Positions 45,993-56,321 of a stretch of 64,000 nt of DNA are shown here, one piece after another. The notes beneath the pieces are model-generated. The model searched no databases. It was not told the DNA's origin and saw only the letters and a list, made by a program, of their open reading frames with translations. How positions within the stretch are numbered: position 1 is the first letter of the stretch; each line of letters begins with the position of its first letter. The translations under genes and the position numbers were made by a program. Origin of the DNA: an uncultured Clostridia bacterium (GTDB taxonomy: Bacteria; Bacillota; DTU014). The DNA lies in NCBI GenBank assembly GCA_900016865.1, contig FIZI01000020.1, forward strand, positions 52,825 through 116,824. Reading direction: 5' to 3'.

Positions 45993-48037
45993 CTGCAGAC
46001 CTCCGAGTCAGTCGATACCCCTTCGTCTTGGGCGCTGACAGACTCAAGACCCCAGGAAGTCCATTTGAGCAAGATCCTTGCAAGCACAATGCCACAGATG
46101 GCAACGGGTATGCTCAAGGCGGCTCCAAGAAGCACCCGAGTTACGGTCGTAGCCACCGGAGTGTGCAGATGGGCAAACGAATTTATGACTGATATGGGCC
46201 CGATGGTGCCAATAAGCACCCCAATCAAAGCATACGGGCAACGGCCTTTGGTCTTGGCGTAGACATAGAGAGAGACAATGAGCGCCGGGTGGCCCACAAA
46301 CACCTCTTTGGTCCTTGGCCTCACAGGCAAGAACGATTCCAACGTATCCCTGAGCCAACGGTCGAAGACAGGAATATCAATGAAGAACGTGTTGCCGGTC
46401 CTGCCCAGATATATGACAAATCCGACTATAGCGGCTATCCCTGCAAACAAGTGCCACATACGTATAGGCGCCCGAAGAATATCTACAGTCTCCTTCATGA
46501 TGCTGAGCTTGCCGCTAACCAACTCACTGTCGTGTCTGTGCCACCACAGCAGTCCGCCCGCAAGCGCGAGCGGCAGAGTGTGCGACGCCTTTACCCCCAG
46601 GAATTGAACTGTCTTTGAAAAGAAAGACCTGTCAGAAAGAATGCCTGCTACCACCAAGCCGCCGGCAACAGCAACAAACACAGCCAACAACCAGCCGCGC
46701 AACGCAGATATTAGCGGATGGCCGGCGCGCCGCGTGCTTAGGCCGCTGACCCTGACAACCGATACCAGCACAGCAACTGCCGGAACCATTACAGCTACGC
46801 CAAGTGACAGCAACAGGCGTGCCAATAGCTTGTCCAGATAAGCGATACCTACAACGGCTAGGCTTGCGACAAATGCCAGGCCTACCTGAGGCAGAGCGGG
46901 CATGGGATAGACGTAGAGTACTATCAGCACAAAAAGCGCAACTGCTCCAAGGGCCATGACGGGAACCAGCGGTTCTAGGAGTCTCGGACTAGATCTTGGA
47001 TAGGCTTGGGCGGGGCCCATTACATATCCATTGGACTCAAGACGATACCTGAGCGAGTTGATGAAATCTAGTGCATTGCCGTCTTCGAGCTGCGGCTCGA
47101 TAAGATGAGGCCTCAAGTAGAGAAGCCGGACATTACGTTCAGACACGGCTCTAAACAGCCTATTAAGCATTTCACGGGCAGACAGAACCGAATATTCGGA
47201 AGGAACTATGCTGTGAATCCTTATGACCTCGTAGTCGACCAGCTGGGCCAGCTGCCGGTCGCCTGCCTGTACACTGAACTCGACCATCCCTGGGGCTATG
47301 CCCATCTCCAAGAGGCGACCCGCAGTGTACCTCAGATTATGCGGACTGCCAAAGGCCTCCGTTCCTGAGAAGATGACAGTGGTGCACTCCTCAACATCGT
47401 CGAGATGAGCTAAGACAGCATCTATAGCGTCTATCGATGCCGACTTTGGATTCATCAGTCTCGGCACCACTTTCAATCCAGCGTCTGCGACGGTTTGTAC
47501 CTGATGCTTGCAAAAACCGAACTGGAATCCCTCTGCAACAGGGCCGTCACTAAGTATCTCTATTACTGACGATGTGCCGGATGTGTGGAGTCTCACGGCA
47601 GTGGGCCGGTCAGCTTCCTTTAGCGAAGCGCTCTCAAGCAGCAACGCCAGTTCAGGGTCTCCGGGCAGTAGATACAGGCTGTCTCGATTGACCAATCCCC
47701 TATCAAGCAGACTTCGCAGGGCTGGATGCTGCACCGACGTAAGTGCATCATGGTCAAGCAACTCGTCGCCATGAAATGCAGATACACCCCGCTCGAGTAA
47801 GAAATCAGCAAGTGCGACCTGACTCACGCCAACAGAGACAACGCCTGACTCTTTCAATGCAGACAGATATGACTGCATTGAGTCGTAGCCGAGCTGATCC
47901 GCGTGAGCGAGCGCAGACTCGTACTCTACACATATCTCTACAGTCACGTACCTGCTGTCATCAGCCCATCTCTCCACTGCGATGACAGCAGCGGAAATCA
48001 CTGCAAGCGCAATCACAACATACCACAGAGTACGCAG
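45989..48037 (-). CDS. DUF5693 family polytopic membrane protein
   Basis: The protein of about 680 residues has an N-terminal membrane anchor, an extracellular region of about 310 residues rich in the pattern of barrel-like repeats (RLMNPKSASIDAIDAVLAHLDD, MVEFSVQAGDRQLAQLVDYEVIRIHSI), and about eight to ten C-terminal membrane helices from about 350. The family usually adjoins csaB, as here; its function is unknown. The start is unclear: GTG at 48016 cuts into the anchor and has no ribosome binding site. In-frame codons run back to CTG at 48037, and a GTG at 48046 just after GGGAGGG is followed by AAC then a TGA stop at 48040-48038. I give the CTG as the 5' limit. Confidence 0.8.
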   Translation of the reverse strand: MRTLWYVVIALAVISAAVIAVERWADDSRYVTVEICVEYESALAHADQLGYDSMQSYLSALKESGVVSVGVSQVALADFLLERGVSAFHGDELLDHDALTSVQHPALRSLLDRGLVNRDSLYLLPGDPELALLLESASLKEADRPTAVRLHTSGTSSVIEILSDGPVAEGFQFGFCKHQVQTVADAGLKVVPRLMNPKSASIDAIDAVLAHLDDVEECTTVIFSGTEAFGSPHNLRYTAGRLLEMGIAPGMVEFSVQAGDRQLAQLVDYEVIRIHSIVPSEYSVLSAREMLNRLFRAVSERNVRLLYLRPHLIEPQLEDGNALDFINSLRYRLESNGYVMGPAQAYPRSSPRLLEPLVPVMALGAVALFVLIVLYVYPMPALPQVGLAFVASLAVVGIAYLDKLLARLLLSLGVAVMVPAVAVLVSVVRVSGLSTRRAGHPLISALRGWLLAVFVAVAGGLVVAGILSDRSFFSKTVQFLGVKASHTLPLALAGGLLWWHRHDSELVSGKLSIMKETVDILRAPIRMWHLFAGIAAIVGFVIYLGRTGNTFFIDIPVFDRWLRDTLESFLPVRPRTKEVFVGHPALIVSLYVYAKTKGRCPYALIGVLIGTIGPISVINSFAHLHTPVATTVTRVLLGAALSIPVAICGIVLARILLKWTSWGLESVSAQDEGVSTDSEVCR

Positions 48038-48073
48038 TCAGTTCACCGCCCTCCCGTTCCTAATCAAGCGCTA

Positions 48074-49196
48074 TCATGAGGCACTGTCGCTGTTGTGGCT
48101 GGACGCCCTCCATCTGAGATAGGCCTCGATGAACGGAGCAATATCGCCGTCCATCACTGCCGACACATTGCCTGTCTCGACCTGAGTGCGATGGTCCTTC
48201 ACCATGTTGTACGGATGAAACACGTAGGAGCGGATCTGATTGCCCCATGCGATCTCTTGAACGTCTCCTCTGAGTTCGCCGAGTCTCTCCTCCATCTCTG
48301 CTTGCTTGCGTTCTGCCAGCTTGGCCCTAAGAATCCTCATAGCGGTCAAGCGGTTGCTGTGTTGCGAGCGCTCATTCTGGCATTGAACGACGATTCCCGT
48401 AGGCAAATGCGTGATACGGACTGCTGAGTCGGTCTTGTTGACGTGCTGGCCGCCTGCTCCTCCAGACCTAAAGGTGTCAATCCGCAAGTCTGCCGGGCTT
48501 ATCTCGATCTCGCCGTCGTCCTCGATTACGGGCATGACATCCACTGAAGCAAACGAGGTATGGCGCCTGGCATTAGCGTCAAACGGCGAAATCCGCACTA
48601 GCCTGTGGACACCCTTTTCAGAGCGCAGGTATCCGTAGGCGTACTCACCGGATATTTCAAGCGTCGCGCTTTTGATACCCGCCTCTTCGCCGGGAAGCAA
48701 GTCGAGTACAGTTACCTCATATCCGGACTGCTCTGCGTACCTAGTGTACATGCGCAGCAACATCTGAGCCCAGTCTTGGGACTCAGTCCCGCCTGCCCCC
48801 GGGTGAATCGAGAGGATGGCGCCGTTTCTGTCGTATTCACCAGACAACAAGGTCTGTAGCTGAAGCTTCTCAATATCCTTGGATAGCTCAGCAGCTTCGG
48901 ATTCGATTTCGCTGAGCACCGAATCGCTCTGCTCCTCGGAGGCGAGCTCAGCCAGAACCATCAAGTCGTCAAGCCGCTGTCTAGGGCCCTGCCATCGCTG
49001 TATCCTGGAACGCAAGGAGCTTAGCCTCTTCAGCTTCGCTTGCGCTGCCTCACGGTCATCCCAGAAGTCAGGAGTAGCAGACAAACGTTCAAGATCATCC
49101 GCTGTCTCAATCAGCGAATCAATGTCAAAGATAAGCCCTCATTTCATTCAGGGTCTTATCCATGGTTTTCAGCTGTTCTATCAATTGGTCTAGCAA
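48074..49196 (-). CDS. prfB: Peptide chain release factor 2, with programmed +1 frameshift
   Basis: RF2 ends translation at UGA and UAA. The main frame (49126-48074) carries the whole factor, with SPF-type tripeptide region at the expected site, GGQHVNKTDSAVRITHLPTGIVVQCQNERSQ containing the catalytic GGQ, and a C-terminal helical tail. A short first frame of 23 codons starts at TTG 49196, behind GGAGGAG, and reaches CTT TGA at 49130-49125. Skipping one T at 49127 joins it in frame to DIDSLIETADDLERLSATPDFWDD. AGGGCTTATCTTTGAC copies the known autoregulatory slip site with its internal Shine-Dalgarno-like AGGG. Low RF2 favours the shift. Total about 373 residues. Confidence 0.95.
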
Positions 49197-49256
49197 TGGA
49201 CTCTCCTCCTTCTCGGTCCCAAGTGTCACAAGCATGTGCTGTATTGCGTTGCCCCG

Positions 49257-51950
49257 CTAGGCCCCACAGCACTTCTTGTACTTCTTGCCGCTTCCACAAG
49301 GGCAAGGGTCGTTTCTCCCCACTTTCTTTACCCTTCGTTGGCGCACTTGCGCCGGGCTTGACGCTAGGTTTGAAGATGGGTCGTTAGTTACTACATTCCT
49401 GTAGGTCAAGTGTTTCAGCTCCTCCAATGAAGCGACTCTTACTTGAAGCAACGTGCGAACGACGTGCTCATGGATAGCCGACATCATCTCTTGGAAGAGC
49501 CTGAAGGACTCGATCTTGTATTCTGTGAGAGGATCACGCTGCGCATATGCTCGGAGCACTATGCCGTCGCGCAGGTCGTCCATTGCCTGCATGTGTTCCA
49601 TCCACATGCGGTCAATGGTTCTGAGCACGACCCTTCTTTCAAGGCGGCGCATGGTCTCTGCGTCTATGTCGCGCTCCTTTTCCTCATAGGCAGTGCGCAG
49701 CAACGACTCCAGTTGCTTGGACAAATCCTCGCGGGTGTCACACGATGCAAATACCTGAGGCGGCACGGACACTCCAAACGTGCTGCGGAAGGCATCTCGG
49801 ATCGAATCAGTGTCCCACTCGTCCGGATGAACTCTATCCGGGACAGTCTGCTCCACAAATTCAGAGCATGCCTTCTGAATCATGAGGAGGACATCGTCTC
49901 TGACGTCACTCCCGTGCAAGACAGCCCTTCTGAGGCTGTAGATCGCCTCGCGCTGCTGATTCATGACATCGTCATACTGCAGGACCTGTTTTCGGATGTC
50001 GAAGTTTCTTGCCTCTACTCGTCTTTGTGCGTTCTCAATCGCCTTGCTAATATACGGGTGCTCGATAGGCTGGTTCTCGTCCCATCCAAATCGCTCCATA
50101 AAGTTGTTGATAGTCTCCCCGCCAAAAAGGCGCATGAGGTCGTCTTCGAGTGAAACGTAGAACCTCGATGAGCCTGCATCGCCTTGGCGGCCTGCGCGGC
50201 CTCTCAGCTGGTTGTCTATTCGCCTACTTTCGTGCCGTTCGGTGCCTAGGACGTGTAAACCGCCCAGCTCGGCTACGCCTTTTCCAAGGCGTATATCTGT
50301 CCCTCGCCCAGCCATGTTGGTTGCAATCGTGACAGCGCCTCGCTGCCCGGCCCCTTTGATAATCTCGGCTTCTTTTTCGTGGTACTTCGCATTTAGCACC
50401 TGATGGGGTATTCCGCGCTTGCGAAGCATGTCGCTCAGCATCTCAGAAGTCTCTATAGAAATCGTCCCCACCAGTATCGGCCGACCCTGAGCGTGCAGCT
50501 CCTCGATCTCTTTGACAATAGCGGCGAATTTGGCCCTCTTGGTCTTGTAGACGACATCGGGGTAGTCAACTCTGATCATTGGCTTGTTTGTCGGTATGAC
50601 CACGACGTCCATTCCATAGATCTTTCTGAACTCTTCTTCTTCGGTCTTGGCAGTGCCGGTCATCCCTGCAAGTTTTTTGTACATCCTGAAATAGTTCTGG
50701 AAAGTAATAGACGCCAACGTCTGGTTTTCATCCTCTACCCTGACGCCCTCTTTTGCTTCTATTGCCTGGTGCAACCCGCCACTATAGCGCCTGCCAAACA
50801 TCAGCCTGCCGGTGAACTCGTCGACAATTATCACCTGGCCGTCTTTTACCACGTAGTCACGGTCACGTTTCATCAAAGCATGTGCCCTAAGGGCTTCCTG
50901 CAAATGATGGGTGTATTCTATGTTGCTCGGGTCGTAGAGATTCTCGATTCCGAGTGCCTTTTCGACCTTCGCGATTCCTTCCTCTGTTGCAGACACAGTG
51001 CGCGCTTTCTCATCTACGGTGTAATCGACATCGCGCTTGAGCGTCGGGACCAGGGCTGCAAACCGCTGATAAAGATCTGTAGACTTCTCGGCTTGGCCAG
51101 ATATGATCAGCGGAGTTCTGGCCTCGTCTATCAAAATGCTGTCGACCTCGTCCACAATGGCGTAGTTGAGCTCGCGTTGGACCAAATCCGAGGGGTCAAC
51201 TACCATGTTGTCTCTCAAGTAGTCAAACCCGAATTCGTTGTTTGTTCCGTAGGTTATGTCGCACGCGTACGCCCTGCGGCGCTCTTCGGTAGTTAACCCG
51301 TGAACTATGACACCGACAGACATTCCCAAAAACTTGTATATCCGGCCCATCCACTGAGCGTCTCTGTTGGCTAGATAATCATTGACTGTGACGACATGAA
51401 CGCCCTCTCCAGTGAGCGCGTTCAGATAGACCGGCAGTGTTGCAGCAAGAGTCTTGCCTTCGCCTGTCTTCATCTCGGCGATGCGGCCCTGATGGAGCAC
51501 GATGCCTCCCATCAGTTGAACGTCAAATATTCTCTGGAGGAAGTCAGGGTCCTGTCTAAACGATCTGAGCTCGGCGTAAAACTGAGCTGACAGGTGTATT
51601 GTCTCCTGCGGCTGGCCCGAGGCGAGTGCATCTGCTGTTGCGTAGTATTCCTCTTGACATTCGGCGCTCAATACGGATGGGTCAAAGCCAAACTCGGGGT
51701 CAAAGACTTGCCAGAGGCCGAGACGGCGACTGCCCGCCTCGCGCACGACAGCAAACGCCTCCGGCAGCAAGTCATCCAACGTCTCACCGCTAGAGTAGCG
51801 CTGTCGAAATTCATGAGTCTTTGCTGACAGCTCCCGGTCAGAGAGGCTGGAGATCGATTTCTCAAGCTGGTTGATCTTCTCAACGGTCGCCTCCATCTTC
51901 CTAAGGGCTCTGTCTGTGTTATCGAACAACTTCCTTACGAGGCCAAGCAT
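49257..51950 (-). CDS. secA: Preprotein translocase ATPase SecA, with an NBD1 insertion
   Basis: The 897-residue motor drives secretion through SecYEG. It has MKTGEGKT (160-167), [54 protein letters not shown], the [32 protein letters not shown], and the C-terminal zinc motif [16 protein letters not shown]. Between [11 protein letters not shown] and FDVQLMGG, where SecA normally has about three residues, there are 63 (79-141), an acidic aromatic-rich insertion. Insertions at this site are known in a few lineages. GGAGAGAGG precedes the ATG. A promoter lies at 52026-52054. Confidence 0.97.
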   Translation of the reverse strand: MLGLVRKLFDNTDRALRKMEATVEKINQLEKSISSLSDRELSAKTHEFRQRYSSGETLDDLLPEAFAVVREAGSRRLGLWQVFDPEFGFDPSVLSAECQEEYYATADALASGQPQETIHLSAQFYAELRSFRQDPDFLQRIFDVQLMGGIVLHQGRIAEMKTGEGKTLAATLPVYLNALTGEGVHVVTVNDYLANRDAQWMGRIYKFLGMSVGVIVHGLTTEERRRAYACDITYGTNNEFGFDYLRDNMVVDPSDLVQRELNYAIVDEVDSILIDEARTPLIISGQAEKSTDLYQRFAALVPTLKRDVDYTVDEKARTVSATEEGIAKVEKALGIENLYDPSNIEYTHHLQEALRAHALMKRDRDYVVKDGQVIIVDEFTGRLMFGRRYSGGLHQAIEAKEGVRVEDENQTLASITFQNYFRMYKKLAGMTGTAKTEEEEFRKIYGMDVVVIPTNKPMIRVDYPDVVYKTKRAKFAAIVKEIEELHAQGRPILVGTISIETSEMLSDMLRKRGIPHQVLNAKYHEKEAEIIKGAGQRGAVTIATNMAGRGTDIRLGKGVAELGGLHVLGTERHESRRIDNQLRGRAGRQGDAGSSRFYVSLEDDLMRLFGGETINNFMERFGWDENQPIEHPYISKAIENAQRRVEARNFDIRKQVLQYDDVMNQQREAIYSLRRAVLHGSDVRDDVLLMIQKACSEFVEQTVPDRVHPDEWDTDSIRDAFRSTFGVSVPPQVFASCDTREDLSKQLESLLRTAYEEKERDIDAETMRRLERRVVLRTIDRMWMEHMQAMDDLRDGIVLRAYAQRDPLTEYKIESFRLFQEMMSAIHEHVVRTLLQVRVASLEELKHLTYRNVVTNDPSSNLASSPAQVRQRRVKKVGRNDPCPCGSGKKYKKCCGA

Positions 51951-52025
51951 GTCCTCTCTCCTTCAATGGCCCAGGTACAAACAGCAACCTAGCTGTTCAT
52001 ATGGCAACAGCTGACTTGCAGAACA

Positions 52026-52054
52026 AGTATACCATTCAGCAACTGGTACCTCAA
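52026..52054 (-). promoter_or_regulatory. Promoter of secA-prfB
   Basis: TTGAGG (top-strand 52049-52054), a 17-base spacer and TATACT (52026-52031) with a TGG extension. Start near 52019 would give a leader of about 70 bases before secA. Confidence 0.75.
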
Positions 52055-52071
52055 GCCACGCCTGCAAGTCA

Positions 52072-52103
52072 AACAAGAGACGCGGGAGCCCGCGTCTCTT
52101 GTT
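52072..52103 (-). terminator. Rho-independent terminator after hpf
   Basis: A perfect inverted repeat, AACAAGAGACGCGGG and CCCGCGTCTCTTGTT with two bases between, giving a stem of 13-15 pairs. On the minus strand its 3' arm ends in TTGTTTGAC. It lies 23 bases after the hpf stop and just before the secA promoter, so it separates the two units. Confidence 0.9.
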
Positions 52104-52125
52104 AACAACCTTCCGGTCAGTGCGC

Positions 52126-52668
52126 TCAACGTGCTTCAGGCTCTATCAACCCGTAGTTGCCGTCGTTTCTCCGGTAGACGACGTTCACATTGCCGGATGC
52201 ATCATCGCGAAATACGAAGAAGTCATGGTCCAGGAGCTCCATTTGCATTATGGCCTCCTCGACAGACATCGGTTTCACGTCAAACCTCTTGGTCTTGACC
52301 ACTCTCGGTTCGCCGGCCTCTTCGACTTCAACAGCGCCGGTCGGGACGTCTGCGATCACCTGCTCACCCAGTTTGCGCATACGCCTGTTTATCTTTGTCT
52401 TGAACTTGCGTATCTGGCGCTCGATGCGATCAATGGCAACGTTGATGGAGTTGTACATGTCGTCCGTTCTACCTTGGCCGCGGGCTAGAAAAGCCCCCGC
52501 CTGAATCGTCACGTCTGCCACATGAAGCTCCCGCTGGACCTTAAGGACGACCTCCACATCGACTGGTCGACCTTCGAAGAATCTCTCCATTTTCTTGAGC
52601 TTCTTTTCTGCGTAGGCCCTTAGAGCAGGTGTGACCTCAACATTTTGCCCACTAACGGTGATACCCAT
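52126..52668 (-). CDS. hpf: Ribosome hibernation promoting factor, long form
   Basis: About 180 residues: the N-terminal HPF/YfiA domain (ITVSGQNVEVTPALRAYAEKKLKKMERFF, then QAGAFLARGQGRTDDMYNSINVAIDRIERQIRKFK) and the C-terminal dimerisation domain (VVKTKRFDVKPMSVEEAIMQMELLDHDFFVFRDDASGNVNVVYRRNDGNYGLIEP). The long form joins two 70S ribosomes into an inactive 100S dimer in stationary phase. ATG at 52668 has AAGGAG nine bases upstream and is better than the frame's opening at 52713. Confidence 0.95.
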   Translation of the reverse strand: MGITVSGQNVEVTPALRAYAEKKLKKMERFFEGRPVDVEVVLKVQRELHVADVTIQAGAFLARGQGRTDDMYNSINVAIDRIERQIRKFKTKINRRMRKLGEQVIADVPTGAVEVEEAGEPRVVKTKRFDVKPMSVEEAIMQMELLDHDFFVFRDDASGNVNVVYRRNDGNYGLIEPEAR

Positions 52669-52753
52669 GTCTGCCAACTCCTTTCCCTCCACTAATAGAG
52701 TCAGTTCTTCCATTCCCAGAGATGTCCTTTCGCGGAGAAACGAGGCCTCTGTA

Positions 52754-55498
52754 TCAGAGCACGGTACGTGCTTCTTTCTCAGCCTCGGGCCGCATATATC
52801 GTCTCAGGACGGCTTTGACCATCTCTGCCGCAGGGATTATCAGTAGTGCCAACCCAAACACTGTAGCCCACTGTGAGGCAGTCATTGCCTGGACTTTGAA
52901 CACCTTCATTAGTGGAGAGTACAGCATGACTGCCAGCTGGAGAATCGCGGACCCGGCTAAGGCCAGGAGCAGTGTTGGGTTGTCTGTCACCCGATGCCTG
53001 AACACCGACGCAGTGCCGCTGCGGATGTTGAAAGCGTGCAGCAGCTGCGAAAAAACCAGAACGCCAAAGGCCATAGTCCTGCCAACCTGTACATCTCCTG
53101 AACCGAAGTATCTCCAGCCGATGACATACCCAAGGAGCGTGAGAAACCCGATACTCAGTCCATAGACTGCTATCGTGATAGCCCCACCGCGGGTAAAGAC
53201 ACCCTCACCGGGGTCTCGCGGCGGTCTACGCATCACATCCTCATCGCCCTTTTCGACTCCCATTGCCAGTGCTGGCGGGCCGTCAGTGACCAAGTTGACC
53301 CAAAGGATCTGAATGGCTTCCAGTGGCCGCGCCAGTCCACTGGCGATAGCGATGAAAATCGCGACGAGTTCTCCCACATTGCAGGACACTAGGTAGTATA
53401 TAGACTTACGGATATTGTCAAAGATCACGCGACCATGCTGTACGGCTTTGACTATAGTTGCGAAGTTGTCGTCCAAAAGGACCATGTCCGCCGCCTCTTT
53501 GGCGACATCCGTTCCAGTGATTCCCATAGCCACGCCGATGTCCGCCTTCTTGAGCGCAGGTGCGTCGTTGACGCCGTCTCCGGTCATCGCGACCAGCTCG
53601 CCCTGCCGCTGCAAGGCATCTACGATTCTGAGCTTATGGTTCGGGGATACCCTGGCGTAAACCCTATACCTCTTGACATTGCGCTCAAACTCTTGCTCAT
53701 CCAACGAGTCAAGTTCGACTCCACTTAAGGCCGCTGCAGAATCGTCCAGGATCCCGAGTTCTCTCGCTATCGCGGTGGCTGTAGCCTTGTGATCACCCGT
53801 AATCATGACCGGAGTCATCCCAGCCTGCTTGCACAAATGCACAGCCGCCTTAGCTTCAGGCCTTGGAGGATCAATCATCGCCACAAGCCCGATGAGAACA
53901 AGCGAAGACTCTATCTCACCTGGGTCGATAACGGGCTGCTCAGGGTCAAGATCGTCGAGGTGCTTCATGGCTACAGCCAAGACCCTCATGCCTCTGCTCG
54001 CAAGGTTGTCGTTGGCTAATACCCAGAATTCCCTCGCTTTCTCATCAAAGTCCAGAGTCTCTCCACCCATCCTATAAGCGCTGATCAGATCGAGTATAGA
54101 GTCAAAAGCGCCCTTGACGTACGCGACCAGATGCCCGTCTCTTAGGTGTAGCGTCGTCATCCGCTTTCTGTCGGAATCAAACGGGATCTCACCTATCCTC
54201 GGAACGTCTTCCAGGAGTCTTTCTCTATCTATGCCTTTGCTCACAGCAAACAGCAGTAGCGCTCCTTCAGTCGGATCGCCCAGGACTCTGTATGGTTCAT
54301 CAGTGCTATCCTGGGGCTCAAGTGCCGAGTTGTTACACAATACTGACGCTTCGATGAGAGTCTGGACCTCATGATCTAGTACTGATGCACCGTTCGTCGT
54401 GCCATCAGGTGATGTACGCTCACCGTTGTCTGCCTCGATCATTCCGGCGGCTGTAACCAGCGCACGAACAGTCATCTTGTTCTGAGTCAGGGTGCCGGTC
54501 TTGTCAGAGCAGATCATTGTAGCCGAGCCAAGAGTCTCTACAGCCGACAAGCGCCTGATGATTGCGTTCTCCTTGCTCATCTTCTGAACGCCTATTGCCA
54601 ACACTACTGTAACTATGGCAGGCAGGCCTTCGGGAACAGCTGCAACAGCAAGACTGATCGCGGTCATAAACATCTCGAACGCCCGGATACCCCTCAGCAC
54701 TCCTATCAGAAAGATGAGCGCACAGAGCCCAATAGCCACTATCCCAAGTGTCTTTCCCAACTGCCCCAACTTGCGCTGCAACGGGGTCTCTTCTTGTTCC
54801 ATGCCTCCTATCATTTCCGCGATCTTGCCGACTTCGGAGCTCATCCCGGTGCTCGTCACAACAGCCACTGCACGGCCCGTAAGCACCGTGGTTGAGGAAT
54901 ACACCATGTTTACCCTATCGCCCAGAGCCGTATCCGGCGATAGACTGTCCTCAGCACGCTTCTCAGCCGGAGTTGATTCGCCGGTCAGAAGGGATTCATC
55001 GGTGCGGACGTCTATAGCCTCTATGAGCCGTGCGTCTGCAGGTACTCTGTCTCCGGCTTCCAACAGTATTATATCCCCAGGTACCAGTTCGGAAGCATCT
55101 ATGAGGTGTTCGATACCGTCACGGATCACCCGCGCTTTGGATATGCTAAGTTTTTGCAGGGCTTGGATGGATTTCTCCGCCTTTAGCTCCTGAATGATTC
55201 CGGATACAGCACTCAATAGGACAACAGCGACAATGACTACGGCGTCGGCAGTCTCTCCGGCCAAGGCGGATATGATGGCTGCCCCGATAAGGAGCAGAAT
55301 CAAGAACTCCTTTAGCTGTGCCACGAACATGGCAAAAACACTCGGTGCTGCGCTCTCTTGCAGCTTGTTCAAGCCATGTTCTTGTGTTAGAGTTGACACC
55401 TGGTTGGAGCTTAGTCCCCTTTGGCGGTCCGTGTTGAGCCTGCTAAGCACTGTGGATAGCTGCAGAGAATGCCAATCACCTGATGTCTGACCCTGCAC
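52754..55498 (-). CDS. Calcium-type P-type ATPase (P2A)
   Basis: This 914-residue pump has an N-terminal cation ATPase domain (WHSLQLSTVLSRLNTDRQRGLS), TGES actuator motif near 172-175, PEGLP in M4 near 289, phosphorylation site DKTGT at 332, TGDHKATA, and TGDGVNDAPALKKADIG. The Ca2+-site residues known from SERCA are kept: Glu in PEGLPA, Asn and Glu in CNVGELVAIF of M5, and Asn and Asp in NLVTDG of M6. It probably exports calcium, though Mn2+ or other ions cannot be excluded. GTG at 55498 has GGAGG seven bases upstream; the frame opens at 55525. Confidence 0.92.
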   Translation of the reverse strand: MQGQTSGDWHSLQLSTVLSRLNTDRQRGLSSNQVSTLTQEHGLNKLQESAAPSVFAMFVAQLKEFLILLLIGAAIISALAGETADAVVIVAVVLLSAVSGIIQELKAEKSIQALQKLSISKARVIRDGIEHLIDASELVPGDIILLEAGDRVPADARLIEAIDVRTDESLLTGESTPAEKRAEDSLSPDTALGDRVNMVYSSTTVLTGRAVAVVTSTGMSSEVGKIAEMIGGMEQEETPLQRKLGQLGKTLGIVAIGLCALIFLIGVLRGIRAFEMFMTAISLAVAAVPEGLPAIVTVVLAIGVQKMSKENAIIRRLSAVETLGSATMICSDKTGTLTQNKMTVRALVTAAGMIEADNGERTSPDGTTNGASVLDHEVQTLIEASVLCNNSALEPQDSTDEPYRVLGDPTEGALLLFAVSKGIDRERLLEDVPRIGEIPFDSDRKRMTTLHLRDGHLVAYVKGAFDSILDLISAYRMGGETLDFDEKAREFWVLANDNLASRGMRVLAVAMKHLDDLDPEQPVIDPGEIESSLVLIGLVAMIDPPRPEAKAAVHLCKQAGMTPVMITGDHKATATAIARELGILDDSAAALSGVELDSLDEQEFERNVKRYRVYARVSPNHKLRIVDALQRQGELVAMTGDGVNDAPALKKADIGVAMGITGTDVAKEAADMVLLDDNFATIVKAVQHGRVIFDNIRKSIYYLVSCNVGELVAIFIAIASGLARPLEAIQILWVNLVTDGPPALAMGVEKGDEDVMRRPPRDPGEGVFTRGGAITIAVYGLSIGFLTLLGYVIGWRYFGSGDVQVGRTMAFGVLVFSQLLHAFNIRSGTASVFRHRVTDNPTLLLALAGSAILQLAVMLYSPLMKVFKVQAMTASQWATVFGLALLIIPAAEMVKAVLRRYMRPEAEKEARTVL

Positions 55499-55544
55499 CA
55501 AATAACCTCCTTCCACACTGCACACGCGACCACGGTTAGTCTAT

Positions 55545-56321
55545 TCAACTCCTCGAGCCCGTATCCTTCCACCGCTCGCACATGCAAGGGTATCCTAAGC
55601 CCGAGGCCGCGACTGCGGCGACTGCTGACCTAGCACCTGCAAGTTTCACTGTCCTAGCTGCTTCGTTCAGTGTCGAGCCTGTGGTCATCACGTCATCTAC
55701 GAGGATTATGTCCTTGCCGCTCACGACTAGTTCAGACGCTACTGTGAAGGCGTGCAACACATTTCGCATTCTAGCCGCTGCACTCAAGTACTTCTGATCG
55801 GCAGTCTCCCTGACTGAAGCAAGCGCATCTGCTGACAGAGGTACAGACAAAGCTGAAGCAAGGCCCGCAGCTATTGCCTGAGCTTGGTTGTAGCCCCGTT
55901 CCGCCAGCTTGCGGGGGTGCAATGGGATGGGTACAACAACCGTTTTGTTTGAAAGCTCGTACTCACCAGGCATGGCATCTGCAAGGATTCGTCCGAGCAC
56001 CTCGCCCGTGTGGGTAAATCCCTTGTACTTGAGCTGAAAAATAGTGTCCTTCAGGTAGCCCGAATAAAGCCCGATATAAAAGCAGCCGTCGAGAAAGGTC
56101 ATACGCATGCAGCAATCGCTACAGTGCACGTGATTTGGCTGAGCTGAATGTTCCAGAGAAAGCGCCAGTGGCAGGGGCTTCTGGCAGACCTGACAGACCG
56201 GCCCGTCGTACAAGGGCAAGCGCTCCCAGCATCGAGGACAGATGTCGCAGGGGAGGTCATCGAGGAAGTGACAGTCGCAAAGCCCGCATATGCGCATGGA
56301 ACGCAGGATCGAAACGATCAT
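55545..56321 (-). CDS. comF: ComF family phosphoribosyltransferase-like protein
   Basis: The 258 residues begin with a Cys-rich zinc region (CGLCDCHFLDDLPCDICPRCW, then CQVCQKPL and CSDCCMRM) and continue into the PRTase fold: YKGFTHTGEVLGRIL, PIPLHPRKLAERGYNQAQAIAAGLASALSV, and the PRPP-binding IILVDDVMTTGSTLNEAARTVKLAGA. ComF (ComFC) is needed for DNA uptake in competent bacteria and works with the ComFA helicase encoded just before it, with ATGA overlap. Confidence 0.95.
   Translation of the reverse strand: MIVSILRSMRICGLCDCHFLDDLPCDICPRCWERLPLYDGPVCQVCQKPLPLALSLEHSAQPNHVHCSDCCMRMTFLDGCFYIGLYSGYLKDTIFQLKYKGFTHTGEVLGRILADAMPGEYELSNKTVVVPIPLHPRKLAERGYNQAQAIAAGLASALSVPLSADALASVRETADQKYLSAAARMRNVLHAFTVASELVVSGKDIILVDDVMTTGSTLNEAARTVKLAGARSAVAAVAASGLGYPCMCERWKDTGSRS

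Noticed and set aside
50403..51296. A 297-codon plus-strand frame opposite secA
   Set aside because: It is fully antisense to conserved SecA motifs, has a Cys- and Val-rich composition and matches no family.
54615..55193. A 192-codon plus-strand frame opposite the P-type ATPase
   Set aside because: It is antisense to the conserved actuator and M4 region of the pump and is Ser/Ala-rich, typical of a shadow frame.
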